Positions 13,698 through 25,430 of a stretch of DNA of 64,000 nucleotides are shown here, one piece after another (positions within the stretch are counted from its first letter, which is position 1; every line of letters starts with the position of its first letter). Below the pieces are notes generated by a model, which saw only the letters and a list, made by a program, of their open reading frames with translations, had not been told where the DNA came from and searched no databases. Origin of the DNA: Quillaja saponaria. Its lineage: Eukaryota; Streptophyta; Magnoliopsida; Fabales; Quillajaceae. The stretch covers positions 8,804,001 through 8,868,000 of the forward strand of contig CM055609.1 in the NCBI GenBank assembly GCA_029379385.1, in the 5' to 3' direction. The translations under genes and the position numbers were made by a program.

Positions 13698-13770
13698 TCC
13701 GTTGTAGTCTAGTTGGTTAGGATACTCGGCTCTCACCCGAGAGACCCAGGTTCAAGTCCCGGCAACGGAA
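13698..13770 (+). tRNA. tRNA-Glu (anticodon CTC)
   Basis: A full cloverleaf is visible. The acceptor stem TCCGTTG pairs with CAACGGA. The D arm lies in GTCTAGTTGGTTAGGAT. The anticodon stem CTCGG/CCGAG holds loop CTCTCAC, anticodon CTC. The T arm CCCAGG-TTCAAGT-CCCGG reads normally apart from end mismatches. A T run (13773-13779) just downstream fits Pol III termination. There is no intron. It reads GAG codons and looks functional. Confidence 0.95.
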
Positions 13771-13790
13771 CCTTTTTTTATAATTCTGGT

Positions 13791-13925
13791 TTTTCAAGCA
13801 TTTATCTGTTGCAGTCGTACACGGGGCCCAAAAGCCTTTTGGCTGTGTAATTACCTTTTTTTACACTTCTGGCTTCTCATCTAACATTTTCAAGCATTTA
13901 TTTGTTGCAGTCCGTACATGGGGCC
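13791..13925 (+). repeat. Direct repeat downstream of tRNA-Glu
   Basis: 13791-13828 and 13887-13925 are nearly identical (TTTTCAAGCATTTAT...GTACAYGGGGCC), with the unit start offset by 96 bp. The spacer parts also share ACTTCTGG/ATTCTGG words. Confidence 0.75.
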
Positions 13926-14024
13926 TGGTGTACTTCCCTTTTTTTTTAGAGGAAACACCAAACACAATCTTACACTTACCATCAAAATTGCAAATCAGAT
14001 ATATATTATTCAAATTCGATTCAA

Positions 14025-14115
14025 ATATAATCCGAATCGTTAGATTCGGATGCCACCATATTTAAGACTCAATATAATCTAAATTGTTAGATTTGGATGC
14101 TACCAGATTTAAGAC
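14025..14115 (+). repeat. Tandem 47-bp repeat
   Basis: Units 14025-14068 and 14072-14115 align over 44 bp with a few transitions (ATATAATCYRAATYGTTAGA...TTTAAGAC). Each unit holds a small palindrome around GTTAGATT. Confidence 0.8.
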
Positions 14116-15024
14116 GTGTACAAAATTAAAACATCACCTAACTGTTTAAGAATTATTATCTAACATGATACCATAACCTCTATAATCAAATAGTTAGGAG
14201 TTCGAACATGCTAACAAGTCAATAAACTAACCCGTGCAAGAACATATAAGATATTATATAACTCATCCATGGAACTTCAGTTAACAGTCTTAAACTTCTA
14301 ATGTAGCATCGGAATGGTTCTTTGACAGGACGGTTGAGAAAATTGTAACAAAAATAAATGAGAGGAATCATATACCATAAAATGAAGTCTCAACCATAAA
14401 CGGTGCATTCAGGCAGAATTTGGACTTGGGACTTTCAACTTATTAGATTAGTTAATCTTGAAAATAGAACACTACCTACCGAGAATAAGGAAATTGAAAT
14501 GCAAACCCAAATATTTTTGAGCAAAGCTGCATGGTTCTGTTCTTCAAGCTGCAAACAAGCAAAACATGATAAAAACTTATAACTGTTGGTGAAAGGAAAC
14601 GAGTTTGGAGGACAGCAATCGTTTGGCCAAAAAACAGAGGACAACATTCATAGGATGAAAATGCTGATATAATCCTTTTGTTGAAATCATGCAGCACATG
14701 CATATTTCTGTGATAAGATTCTTGTTTTTGTTCTTCAAAATCAAACTGCTACATTGCAAAGAATATAAAGATCTAACAAATTTGCCTAAAAATTGGGTTA
14801 ACATGTTAATATAATCACTTTGTAGAACATCATGCAGTAGAGACAATTGAAAAGTCAGACTGAAACTCCCGACTCCTTTCCTCTTTCTTTACTTTTTGAT
14901 AAGAGGAGGAATCTGACACTGCCTCTACGGAAAACAACTACTGAACTTCAACCATGTACAGGCATCGACAATTCAGAGATTACCCCAATATACTCCAGAA
15001 TCTTGGGTTCTAAGGATTACTTTT

Positions 15025-17812
15025 TTAGGATCTCAGTATTTCAATCAGCTCACTTTTCTTCAGTTTTGAGTAACCTCTAATTCCTCTGGACTTTGCTAGT
15101 TCTTTCAGCTCATAAACCTTCATCTCCTCTACTCTTTGTGATTGTACCTCGCTTCCAATGGCTGACGATGCTACATCATTCAGCTCAACAACCCTTCCTC
15201 TTTGGGTTGATAGTGATGGAATTGGAGATTTCTTCACAAAATTAGACAGTGGGCGAGTCAACTTTAAGTCTGTTACTGGTGGATTGTCCTGTACATCTTG
15301 CTCTTTCCTAGGAGCAACTTTTTTTGTCAATGCCTTAGGGTCCTGACCTTTTTGAGGTTTTGCCTGTAATAAGTAGAGAATTTAAAATGATAAGTGAACG
15401 AGAAGAAGATAAATTTTAGAGCACCGACTGCCTAGTACTAAAATTCGCTGTAAGTCGGTACAAGGAGTTCTAGTATTTTCAGAAACTAAGATAGAAATAT
15501 AACTTTTTACTACAGGACCGTAGTGTGTTAAATCTGTTAGAATTGAGCTGTACTTCTAATGTAGGAAGAAGAAATTTACAGAAAGCTTCGTAAGAAGATC
15601 AATGATACCAACATTAACATTGTCAGCATTAAAAGAGATAAAAATATCACTTTTGTTAAACCAAATGATTTATGTTTCTTAAATGGGAAAAAGTGAATGA
15701 AAGAAGAAGATAATGAAAGAAATCACGTACAGATAGCAAAGACAAAACAAATGTCTCAATAAATAATTATGACATGGAAAGATGCAGCATGAACTTTTCA
15801 ATTTCACTTGCCTTTTGACCAAGAAGTGGAAAAAGAATTCAATTATTATTTTTTCAACAGATTTTTGTTTTTATAAATCAAATAAAAAAGTTGAGAATTC
15901 CATGTTTTCTCCATTTTCCTCCATTAATGTTTATAAGATCTGCGCTTCAAGTTATCAGTTCATCATGCTAAGACTATACAAATCTTTTCCACAAAACAAT
16001 AAAGATGGGATCCATAACGTCACCTTTCCCTTTCAATTATTTTCCCTGATTCTCGAAGAACATCAAGAATAGATTCAGATGAGGGCTTATCCTTTTGTGA
16101 GTTAGAACTTCTCTTATCACTGCTCAGAAAATCTCCCTTAGATATTGAAGACTGTACTCGCCTGAAAAGAGCAATTATCTCTTCCCTGTTGGATGAGTTG
16201 AATTTCTTACCATCAGATGATTGAGGCCTCTTATTTTCATCTTCATTCTTAGTTCTTCCTGAGTCAGACTTTCTTGAACGAGGTTGATTTCTTTTGTCAT
16301 CATTAGATCTTATGCTTGAAACAGCAAGGCAAAAAAAACTCTTTCGGGAATCAAAGTGTGTATGCCCATCTACAATCTCTGCCAAATGTAACAAGCTGCA
16401 TCAAGAAATGCTCCTTAGTCCCTAGTAAAACAAATTTAGGGCCAGCACCAGCATAGCAAATAACCTAATACTAGCATAAAAAACAAGCTAACAAGGATAA
16501 TGATTAATTTGGTATAGGCAATTAGATAACAAACTATAATACAGAGTAAAGGAATCTGAAACATAAAGAACACACAAGTGCATGAAATTATACTTATTAT
16601 CAGTTCATAGATTAAAGCACGTACATAAAACTCTGCTCTCAAAACTAAGTAGCATGATACTTATAGGAATAGATTCCAATGACAGGTTGCTTGAAACTTG
16701 TCAAGCACATAGGCCACTCTATCTGATCAGTCTGGAAGTATGAAGTTGAACGAGAATATCCAAGATTCATACTTCTTGCAGAAATTGGTCAGACTGATAA
16801 TATATATTCATTTTGATTATATTGTAGAGTGACGACTCCCTCAAATGAGGGTACTAGTAAATCAGACATATATTGAACAATTTTTCTGGGAAAAAAAAAA
16901 CCCTATTTATTAATCAATAAGAATATCAATAATCAGCAAAACCACAGACAGTCAGGTAACTGGCTTTTAGGGCACCATCTGATGCATACTTGAATATAAC
17001 TTTTTAAAAGTGTAAGACAAAAAGAAAATGACCAGATGCATTATTGAATATGTTAAATTCATGAACTCCCAACCAAAAAAAGAAAGGCAATGAATCTATG
17101 AAGAACATCATTATTGTAATTATAGTGACACGTGAAATAAAGACTGGGAAATATGAACATTTATTCATCTATCAATAAGAAAAAAGAGGCTTTATACTGA
17201 CTTCTAAATTATATTAAGTACCACTCAAATAAGTAAATAACACTACTGCAGGGTGGAACTCTTGAATTAATCTTTGGGAAGATGGCTGGTATGACTTTAG
17301 CACATGAAGTCCATTGATAATACAACAATTTGATTGCTTAAGTATATAAACAGGCGAACTAATTTTCAAACCCCACAAGACAAATATCATATCAGTTTGG
17401 GCATACAAAAGCAAATTCCAAAGGCGGTTTGACATAATGAGGATTTACAACAAGTGAAGCATCTGGATACAAGTGCAATATTATATGACAAGAAATTATT
17501 CCTAGCAATTCAGAAGTAGAAAGCACAAGCCCTTTATCTGTGAATTTAACACCAAAAATTACCATTATTTCTAACAAACTGGTCATTCTTAATTCTTCCA
17601 AAGGGAAAATGGAAAATTCTGGAGATGGGTTTTCTGATAGTTGGCAAAGAGGGTTCAATATAATAACTATCAGAATTAATTAAGAAAGATGATATGGTAA
17701 AAAACAAACCTTTCAAAGAGATTATAGGTTTTCCCAATTTGAGCTGCTTGCTGAAGGAGAAGAACGCAGGAAAGCGAAAGACAAGCTGAGAATGGAAAGC
17801 AACCGAATCCAT
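15025..17812 (-). CDS. Rho termination factor N-domain protein (At4g18740/BP-73 like), probably plastid targeted
   Basis: Exon 1 is 17710-17812 and exon 2 is 16024-16378. Exon 3 starts near 15363 and ends at 15025. The N-terminus (MDSVAFHSQLVFRFPAFFSF) is Ser/Phe-rich and resembles a transit peptide. The middle is charged, with a conserved EEIIALFRRVQSSISKG block. The C-terminus is a Rho-N/SAP-like fold (VEEMKVYELKELAKSRGI, then YSKLKKSELIEIL). The family binds nucleic acid; RHON1, a related protein, processes plastid RNA. One problem: exon 2 ends in phase 2 at its only good donor (AAAG|GTGACG), but exon 3 opens in phase 0 at its only good acceptor (ACAG|GCA). A small exon in 15364-16023 may be missed, or there is an indel. 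It lies head-to-head with DOT4, 272 bp apart. Confidence 0.78.
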
Positions 17813-18084
17813 TTCCTGAGATTTCGGAATATACAAAATGGATTAGTATTACGGGTCAGATTTTAGATTAGATTGGAATGGATAGGATTAGACACCATGA
17901 GTCGGTTAAAAAATTGGCATACTCTTAATCGAATGTAATAGTCCACGACATTTTTCAGTCGCGTGTGCCAACGCGCCGATTATGTAGCTAAAACAACTGC
18001 TGCTGTACTGGGTTTCCTTAAAACCCCAGGCATTTCTTTTTTGGTTGAATTTTCCCTCAGTCTTCTCCTTGGATAGACAGAGCA
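17813..18084. promoter_or_regulatory. Shared bidirectional promoter region, Rho-N gene and DOT4
   Basis: Only 272 bp separate the two start codons, which point away from each other, so both 5' UTRs and promoters must lie here or overlap. A GC-richer stretch near 17958-17982 (GTCGCGTGTGCCAACGCGCC) stands out. No TATA box is clear on either strand. Promoter function is inferred from geometry only. Confidence 0.5.
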
Positions 18085-20721
18085 ATGTTAGTTATGGCGA
18101 AAACAACAGCGAATTTCACGAGCTCTCCACCTTACCATAATTATAATCACAAAGCAACTTCTATGAAATCGTCAATTGGGTTCATTTTCTTCAAACCATC
18201 TTCAAGAATTAGTCTGTTACCTTCAAATTTGGGTGGTTCTTGTAAAATTATTTGTGCCTCGGCTTTGTTAGCAGAAACTATAGACCGCATACATGTGGAT
18301 GATAATACAAGAATTTGTAGATTTTGTGAAGTGGGTGATCTAAAAAATGCAATTGAATTGCTTTGCAGGTCAGAGAAATCCGAGCTTGAGGTGAAGACTT
18401 ACTGTTCCATCTTGCAACTCTGCGCTGACCTTAAATCATTACAAGATGGTAAAGTTGTTCACTCAATTATTTCTTCTAATGGCATGGTTGTTGAAGGAGT
18501 TTTAGGGGCAAAACTTGTCTTCATGTATATAAGTTGTGGAGATTTAAGAGAAGGGAGACGAATATTTGATCAGATTTTGAATGATAAAGTTTTTCTATGG
18601 AATTTTATGATGAATGAGTATGCAAAGACTGGTAATTATGGAGAAAGTATACTTATATTTAACAAGATGCAGAAGTTGGGTATTGAGGGTAATTCTTATA
18701 CATTTTCATGTATTTTGAAGAGTTTGGCTTCCTTGGGGAAGGTAGAAGAAGGTAAAAGGATTCATGGATATCTTCATAAACTGGGTTTCGGCTCGAATAA
18801 TACTGTCGTGAACTCTCTAGTAGCTTTTTACTTCAAATGTGGAAGAGTTCAAAGCGCACATAAATTGTTTGATGGATTGAGTGATCGAGATGTTATTTCA
18901 TGGAATTCAATGATAAGTGGTTATGTACTAAACGGTTTTCCTGAAAACGGGCTTCAATTTTTCAGAGAGATGTTATGTTTGGGAATTACTGTGGACTTGG
19001 CTTCAATAGTGAATGCTCTTGTGGCTTGTGCAAATATTGGCATTGTTTCATTGGGCAAGGGTTTTCATGCTTATGGGATAAAATCTTGTTTTGATATAGA
19101 TGTCATGTTCAGAAATACTTTACTAGACATGTATTCCAAGTGTGGTGATCTTGATTCTGCAATTCAAGTTTTTGAGGAGATGCATCAAAGAACTGTTGTT
19201 TCTTGGACTTCAATGATAGTTGCTTATGTTCGAGAAGGTCAATTTGATGATGCAATTCGGTTATTCCATGAAATGGAAAAGAAAGATGTTAGACCAGACG
19301 TTTTTACTGTGACAAGCATCCTTCATGCTTGTGCTTGCAGTGGCTTATTGGAAAGTGGCAAGGATGTACACAATTACATTAGGGAAAAAAAGATGGAATC
19401 TTGGCTGCCTGTTTCTAATGCTCTCATGGATATGTATGCAAAATGTGGAAGCATGGAAGATGCTCACCTAGTTTTTTCTCAGATGCCAGTGAAGGATGTT
19501 GTCTCCTGGAATACCATGATTGGAGGCTACTCTAAGAACTGTCTTCCTAATGAAGCTCTTAGTCTTTTTTCTGAAATGCAATGGAAATTGAAGCCCGACA
19601 GAGTAACAACAGCTTGTATCCTTCCAGCTTGTGGAAGCCTTGCAGCTCTAGAGAGAGGTCGTGAGATACATGGCCACGCATTGAGAAATGGATATTCCTC
19701 AGATCTCTATGTTACCAATGCACTTGTTGACATGTATGTTAAGTGTGGGGTACTAGTTCTTGCACAGATACTCTTTAGTGTGATTCCTAAAAAGGATCTG
19801 ATTTCATGGACAGTAATGGTCGCTGGATATGGCATGCATGGATTTGGAAATGAAGCAATTGCTACCTTTAAAGACATGAGACATGCAGGCATTGTGCCTG
19901 ATGAAATATCCTTCATCTCGATACTATATGCTTGCAGTCATTCTGGATTGCTTAATGAAGGATGGACATTTTTTAATTCCATGATAAACGAATGGAAGAT
20001 TGAGCCTAAGTTAGAGCATTATGCCTGTATGGTAGATCTTCTGGCCCGCACTGGAAATCTATCCAAGGCATATAGGTTCATTGAGAAGATGCCAATTGAA
20101 CCAGATGCTACAATTTGGGGTGCCTTGCTCTGTGGGTGCCGGATTCACCATGATGTGAAACTAGCGGAAAAAGTTGCAGAGCATGTTTTTGAGCTAGAGC
20201 CAGAAAATACAGGATATTATGTTCTTCTAGCGAATATCTATGCGGAGGCAGAAAAGTGGGAAGAAATGAAAAAGTTACGTGAGAGAATTGGTCAGCGGCG
20301 CTTAAAAAAGAACCCTGGCTGTAGTTGGATAGATGTCAAAGGCAAAGTTAATATCTTTATTGCTGGGGGTGATTCACACCCTCAAGCCAAAAAGATAGAG
20401 TCATTATTGAAAAAGTTAAGAACAAAAATGACAGATGAAGGTTACTTTCCTAAGATGAGGTATGCCTTGATCAATGCAGATGATAGGGAGAAGGAAGTAG
20501 CTCTCTGTGGACACAGTGAGAAATTAGCCATTGCTTTTGGTATGTTGAGCTTGCCACCTGGAAGAACTATTCGGGTCACCAAGAATCTGCGAGTATGTGG
20601 TGACTGTCATGAGATGGCAAAATTCATGTCCAAAACAGCCAATAGGGAGATTGTCTTGAGAGATTCTAATCGCTTTCACCATTTCAAGGATGGTTACTGT
20701 TCTTGCAGAGGTTTTTGGTAA
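18085..20721 (+). CDS. DOT4: DYW-class pentatricopeptide repeat protein, DOT4 orthologue (chloroplast RNA editing factor)
   Basis: Intronless, 878 aa, no frame breaks. The N-terminus (MLVMAKTTANFTSSPP) is Ser/Thr-rich, fitting plastid targeting; a second Met four residues in could be the real start. About 15 PLS-type repeats carry DVISWNSMISGY, NALMDMYAKCGSMEDA and VKDVVSWNTMIGGYSKNC. E motifs follow (DATIWGALLCGCRIHHDVKL). The C-terminal DYW deaminase domain has H810-S-E and C838-G-D-C-H842, the zinc-binding HxE...CxxCH signature. The protein ends in CSCRGFW, not DYW; as I recall, Arabidopsis DOT4 (At4g18750) also ends in GFW. DOT4 edits plastid rpoC1 RNA in Arabidopsis (family knowledge). 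Confidence 0.95.
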   Translation: MLVMAKTTANFTSSPPYHNYNHKATSMKSSIGFIFFKPSSRISLLPSNLGGSCKIICASALLAETIDRIHVDDNTRICRFCEVGDLKNAIELLCRSEKSELEVKTYCSILQLCADLKSLQDGKVVHSIISSNGMVVEGVLGAKLVFMYISCGDLREGRRIFDQILNDKVFLWNFMMNEYAKTGNYGESILIFNKMQKLGIEGNSYTFSCILKSLASLGKVEEGKRIHGYLHKLGFGSNNTVVNSLVAFYFKCGRVQSAHKLFDGLSDRDVISWNSMISGYVLNGFPENGLQFFREMLCLGITVDLASIVNALVACANIGIVSLGKGFHAYGIKSCFDIDVMFRNTLLDMYSKCGDLDSAIQVFEEMHQRTVVSWTSMIVAYVREGQFDDAIRLFHEMEKKDVRPDVFTVTSILHACACSGLLESGKDVHNYIREKKMESWLPVSNALMDMYAKCGSMEDAHLVFSQMPVKDVVSWNTMIGGYSKNCLPNEALSLFSEMQWKLKPDRVTTACILPACGSLAALERGREIHGHALRNGYSSDLYVTNALVDMYVKCGVLVLAQILFSVIPKKDLISWTVMVAGYGMHGFGNEAIATFKDMRHAGIVPDEISFISILYACSHSGLLNEGWTFFNSMINEWKIEPKLEHYACMVDLLARTGNLSKAYRFIEKMPIEPDATIWGALLCGCRIHHDVKLAEKVAEHVFELEPENTGYYVLLANIYAEAEKWEEMKKLRERIGQRRLKKNPGCSWIDVKGKVNIFIAGGDSHPQAKKIESLLKKLRTKMTDEGYFPKMRYALINADDREKEVALCGHSEKLAIAFGMLSLPPGRTIRVTKNLRVCGDCHEMAKFMSKTANREIVLRDSNRFHHFKDGYCSCRGFW

Positions 20722-21775
20722 ATCAGTGGAGTGTGTACGGAGTTTTGTAGTTACAAGTAATCCCTAAATTGTTGTGAAGGGAAATTGATTATGCAAACTG
20801 ATTCACTAAATTGTTGTCAGTTATAGATCGTCTGCTTGTAAAAGACATCTTCGATTAGGATTAAGGTTGGGTCAATAAAATATAATTTGTGAAGGGAAAT
20901 CATACTTCTTGTGATTAATTCTGAGAAATATTAGATGTAGATATATATTTTACTTCAATCTAAAATTATTTTGGGCTTTTGGTATAAGATTTAATTGTAG
21001 CCGCAGTAAGCAGCATAAGGATATTATTGAGGCAAATGGTAGTTTCCAGTATAAAGCATTGCAGGTCGTACTTGAATACATCCTCAGCAAAACAAGTCAT
21101 TTGCAGGATCTGGATGCTGTTTTGGGATATAATTAAGGAGGCAAATATGCAATCACATGCTGTAGGTTCTGAGAGTAGGTTAATAACTAGCTTTTCTTTT
21201 TGTGAATTAACTCCTGGATTTGCTCTTGTTATATGCAGTGGGATAAGAAGAATGGAGGTCCTACTTTCGACCCATAAAAGAGAAGAATAATAAAAAAATA
21301 AAAAAAACCGTAGGTCTGTTCCTTTCCTCTCTTGGATTACACAAAATTGTCATCTACACTTTGATTCTATTAGTTTGCTTCGAGAGTGGTTTATTGGCGT
21401 GTTCCAGTAGGTTTGGCTCCTTCAAAGGGCAATGCAAACAACAAATGGACTGTAAAAGAAGTAACCTTGTCAAATGGCAAGTTAACATAGATGTTAAGGA
21501 GGATGAGTAACATAATATTTGAGAAAATACATACAATTGATATATAAGCTGGTATAGTGGTATGCCCAGCATATTTTTAGTTCAATTGACAAAAATACTG
21601 TTCAGATCGGTTTTATCTCTCACCTTCATCATTCAGCCCCAAGGCTGACATGAAGTCAGTTGCTATGAAGGAAATCGCGTAGACAATCAAGCTAATCAGA
21701 TTTTGGTGAATACGTTTTTCTTTGGCAAAATGAGTTGCTTGGAATGAATGTTTTTTTTTTTTTTATACTAGAAAT
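20722..21775. other. DOT4 3' flank up to the hAT element
   Basis: Probable 3' UTR for the first 200-300 bp, then spacer. I see no conserved ORF. A T run and the hAT target site (21768-21775) end it. Confidence 0.6.
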
Positions 21776-22388
21776 CTGTGAAGCACTGATACTGCATATT
21801 AGGGGTCGTATTCGTTTCTAGTTTGTATCTGACACGGATACGGCCCCAATACGCTAGGATACGTATCGAAAACGTATCTATAATTAATTTTTTTAATTTT
21901 TTTTTTGAAAAAAAATAATACGGCTCAGATACGGCTTAGAACGGCTTGATACGGCTGGATACGGCTTTAAAATGGTTGAATACGGCTCCAATATACAGCT
22001 TATATAAAACGTTTCGTTTAGACTGAAATATTACTTTTTTCATCCTTGAAAAGGTGCCTTTTGTTTGCTTCTATCTTGACTTTGTGATTTCTTTTCTATT
22101 CTTTTGAGTCTACGCTTTTTCTTTGTATTTCTAGGGATTTGATGGAAATCCTTCCTCTCATCTTTGCTGTCATTGAAGCTGAACCAGTGAAGCTCAAAAT
22201 CTTGTCTCCTTAAAGCTGTCTGGGTCTAAGTTTACATTTATCTCCTAAAGCCTTGTATTTGTGAAGCAGCCTCTGATTTGTGGAGCAGCCAAGTGAAGTC
22301 CTTCATCATCAACTCATCTGTCAAGGTTTACTGGTTTATGTAAGCTCTTGTTCTGTCTCTCACGTCCCTAACTTCCTTTTTCCAATAT

Positions 22389-22830
22389 GACTCTACCTTT
22401 TTTTTCTTTTTTTTTCTTCTTTTTTTTTGTCTCTGCAACAACTATCTTGAGTTTTTTTTTCTTTTCTGGCTATATGTTTGTGACAACTGAGATAGCCATT
22501 TTGTATTAGATTTTGTTTTTTTGTTTTTTATGTTCTCTGCTAAATATCTTCAGGTATTATTATTATTATTAATTTTTTTTTTTTTGTGGATATATGTTTG
22601 AGTTTGTCTTCTTGTTTACTATGAAAACAGTGAGTCTACCTCTTTTTTTTTTGCCTCAGGAACGACTATCTTCTAAGGTTTTTTTTTTTTTTTGGCTATA
22701 TGTTTGTTACAACTGAGATAGTCATTTTGCATTAGATTTTGTTTTATGTTCTGCCTTCGCAGGTATCTTCAGTTTTTTTTTTTGCTGCTTGATATATATT
22801 TGTGTTTGTGGTTTTTTTTCTTGATGGCAG
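22389..22830 (+). repeat. T-rich tandem repeat in the hAT transposase leader
   Basis: Two units offset by about 243 bp start GACTCTACC (22389) and GAGTCTACC (22632). Both contain a T run, ACTATCTT, GGCTATATGTTTGT, CAACTGAGATAG, TTTGTRTTAGATTTTG and ATCTTCAG. A weaker third partial unit follows to about 22900. Confidence 0.65.
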
Positions 22831-22963
22831 ATGGCTTGTTCCTTGTTATGTATCTAGATATATGTCTGTGTTTGAATAAACTGAAATAGTCATCTTGGTT
22901 TGTGAGAATGTTACGTAGCTGTGTTTTTTTTTTTTTTTTCATTTTTATTTCTATGCTATGCAG

Positions 22964-25235
22964 TTATGGTTTCTGGTTCTGCTTCTACAATCGATTGTTC
23001 TAGTGTACCCACACCTACCAGCAGATTTGAGAATACTGAAACTCAAAGTACTGATTTGAAATATCCTTTATGGGCTTTTGTTACAATTACTAAAAGGGTT
23101 GAAGAAAGAGGAAATAAATGTTGGGCTTGCAACTTTTGTAATGAGACCTTTACAGGTTCATATACTAGGGTTAAGGCATACCTTTTACAAACTAGTTCCT
23201 ATGGAATTAAGTCATGCTCTAAGGTGACATTAGACTATAGGGCTGAAATGCAAAAAAGGGTAGAAGAGGCAGAGAATAGAAACAAGCCTAAGTGTGTCCT
23301 TTTACCTAATTCTAGTTCTTCTTTCACCCATCCACCTTCAGCGCCTATATTTGAGCAAAGAAAAAGAAAATCAGCTGGTGGGAGTGCTTTGGAACAATCA
23401 TTTGGAATTCAATCTAGGAATTACCTTAATACTCTCATTGCTAGGATGTTTTATTCAGCTGGTTTGCCATTTCATTTTGCTAGAAATCCTTATTATGTTG
23501 AAGCCTTTTCATATGCTGCCAATAACTTAATTTCTGGTTATGTACCTCCTGGTTACAATTCTTTGAGATGTAACTTGTTAGTGCAAGAAAAAGTTCACAT
23601 TGAGAGATTGTTAAAACCACTTAAGGGCTTATGGAAGGAGAAGGGGCTTAGCATAGTTACAGATGGGTGGACAGATGCACAAAGAAGGCCTTTGATCAAT
23701 TTCATGGCTGCCTCTGAAGAAGGCCCTATTTTTTTGAGTGCTATTGATGGCTCTAAGGAGTATAAGGATAAACATTACATTGCTAGTTTGATCACAAATG
23801 TAATTAAGGAGTTTGGACCTTAAAAAGTAGTCCAAGTGATAACTGATAATGCCCCGGTTTGTAAGGCAGTTGGTATGCTTGTTCAAGCTGAATATCCTCA
23901 CATATTTTGGACTCCTTGTGTTGTGCACACACTAAACCTTGTATTGAAGAATATATGTGCAGCCAAGAATACTAAGAGAAATGAGATTGTCTATAATGAA
24001 TGTTGGTGGATTACTATGGTTAGTGATGAAGCCAAAATTATCAAAGACTTCATAATGAATCATGCTATGAGATTGGCTATCTTTAATGAATTTGTTCCTT
24101 TAAAATTACTTGTTGTTGCTGAAACAAGGTTTGCATCAACCATTGTGATGTTAAAGAGGTTCAAACTCATAAAGCATGGTCTTCAAAGTATGGTTATTAG
24201 TGATAAATGGAATGCTTACAGAGAGGATAGTGTAGGAATAGCTCAAACTGTGAAAGAGATTATTTTGAATGATTTATGGTGGGATAAGGTGGATTACATC
24301 CTTTCTTTTACTGGTCCTATCTATGACATGCTTCGGTTGTGTGATACCGATAAACCTACCCTTCATTTAGTGTATGACATATGGGATTCTATGATAGAGC
24401 AAGTGAGGACAATGATATTTAGGCAAGAAAAGAAGGAAGAAGATAAGGTATCAGATTTTTACAATGTGGTGTATGCTATACTTATTGATAGGTGGATAAA
24501 GAGTTGCACACCACTTCATTGTTTGGCGCATTCTTTGAATCCGAGGTAAATTTAAGATTATGTTTCATTTGTCTTTTTTTTTTTTTTTTTTCCTTTTATT
24601 GTTAACTTTGTTGTCTACTTGTCTTACAATATAGGTATTATAGCAAACAATGGCTTTAGGGGCTTCCAAATAGGGTCCCCCCACAAAAGGATGTGGAAAT
24701 TTCTGCTGAAAGGAACAAGTGTTTTCTTAAATACTTTCCAATTGCTGAGGAGAGAAGGTTTGTCAATATAGAGTTTGCTAGATTCTCAGGTTGCATGGAT
24801 GTTTTTGCTAGCTTTGACTCTTTGCAAGATAGATGGGATTTGGATCCTAAAATGTGGTGGCTAGTGCATGGATCTTCGGCATCTTTACTTCAAAATATAG
24901 CTTTGAAGCTTCTTGGACAACCTTGTTCTTCATCTTGTTGTGAGAGGAATTGGAGTACTTACTCCTTTATTCATTCGATGAGGAGAAACAAAATAACTCC
25001 TCAAAGAGCGGAAGATTTAGTTTATGTTCATACAAATCTTCGGCTCTTATCAAGGAAGAATGAAAGCTACAACAAAGGAGAGACAAAGATGTGGGATATT
25101 GGTGGTGATCATTTTGATCCACTTGAAGGTGCGGAGGTCCTTGAGATTGCAAGCTTATCCCTTGATGAACCGGATATGGAGGCAATGCTTTTTAGTGATG
25201 CAAATGATGGCATTGCTTCCCCTAGTATTAGATAA
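22964..25235 (+). pseudogene. hAT transposase (BED finger, DUF659, hATC), disrupted
   Basis: The coding frame runs from about 22964 (MVSGSAST) through an in-frame TAA at 23821-23823 to 24545, across an 89-bp intron (24546-24634), and on to 25235. A second in-frame TAG lies at 24657-24659. Order: BED-type finger (CNFC, then GSYTRVKAYLL, where the expected zinc-ligand His is Tyr), the RNase H-like core with Asp motifs TDGWTD and ITDNA, then the hATC dimerisation region (CCERNWSTYSFIHS, NKITPQRAEDLVYVH). Apart from the two stops the frame is open. Decay is thus by point mutation and looks fairly recent. It cannot make a full-length protein as written. Confidence 0.88.
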
Positions 25236-25388
25236 ATGTCTAAGACTTCGATCTCTTTTTTTGGGACTTTCTTTTAATTCCAATTAGAGAGAAAGTCAAT
25301 GTAATGAAATGTGCTTTGTATAGCAACTTTTATATAATGAATTTGCTTATTAGGCAATTTTTTGATATGAATTATGGATAACTTTATG

Positions 25389-25390
25389 TT

Positions 25391-25426
<36 letters not shown>
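25389..25426 (+). repeat. (TA)n microsatellite inside the hAT element
   Basis: A run of about 15-18 TA units lies between the transposase stop and the right end of the element. Confidence 0.85.

Positions 25427-25430
<4 letters not shown>

Larger units (their letters stand above)
13771..15024. other. Intergenic spacer between tRNA-Glu and the Rho-N gene
   Basis: Holds two separate local duplications (13791-13925 and 14025-14115) and the 3' flank of the minus-strand Rho-N gene. No other gene is recognised. Confidence 0.6.
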
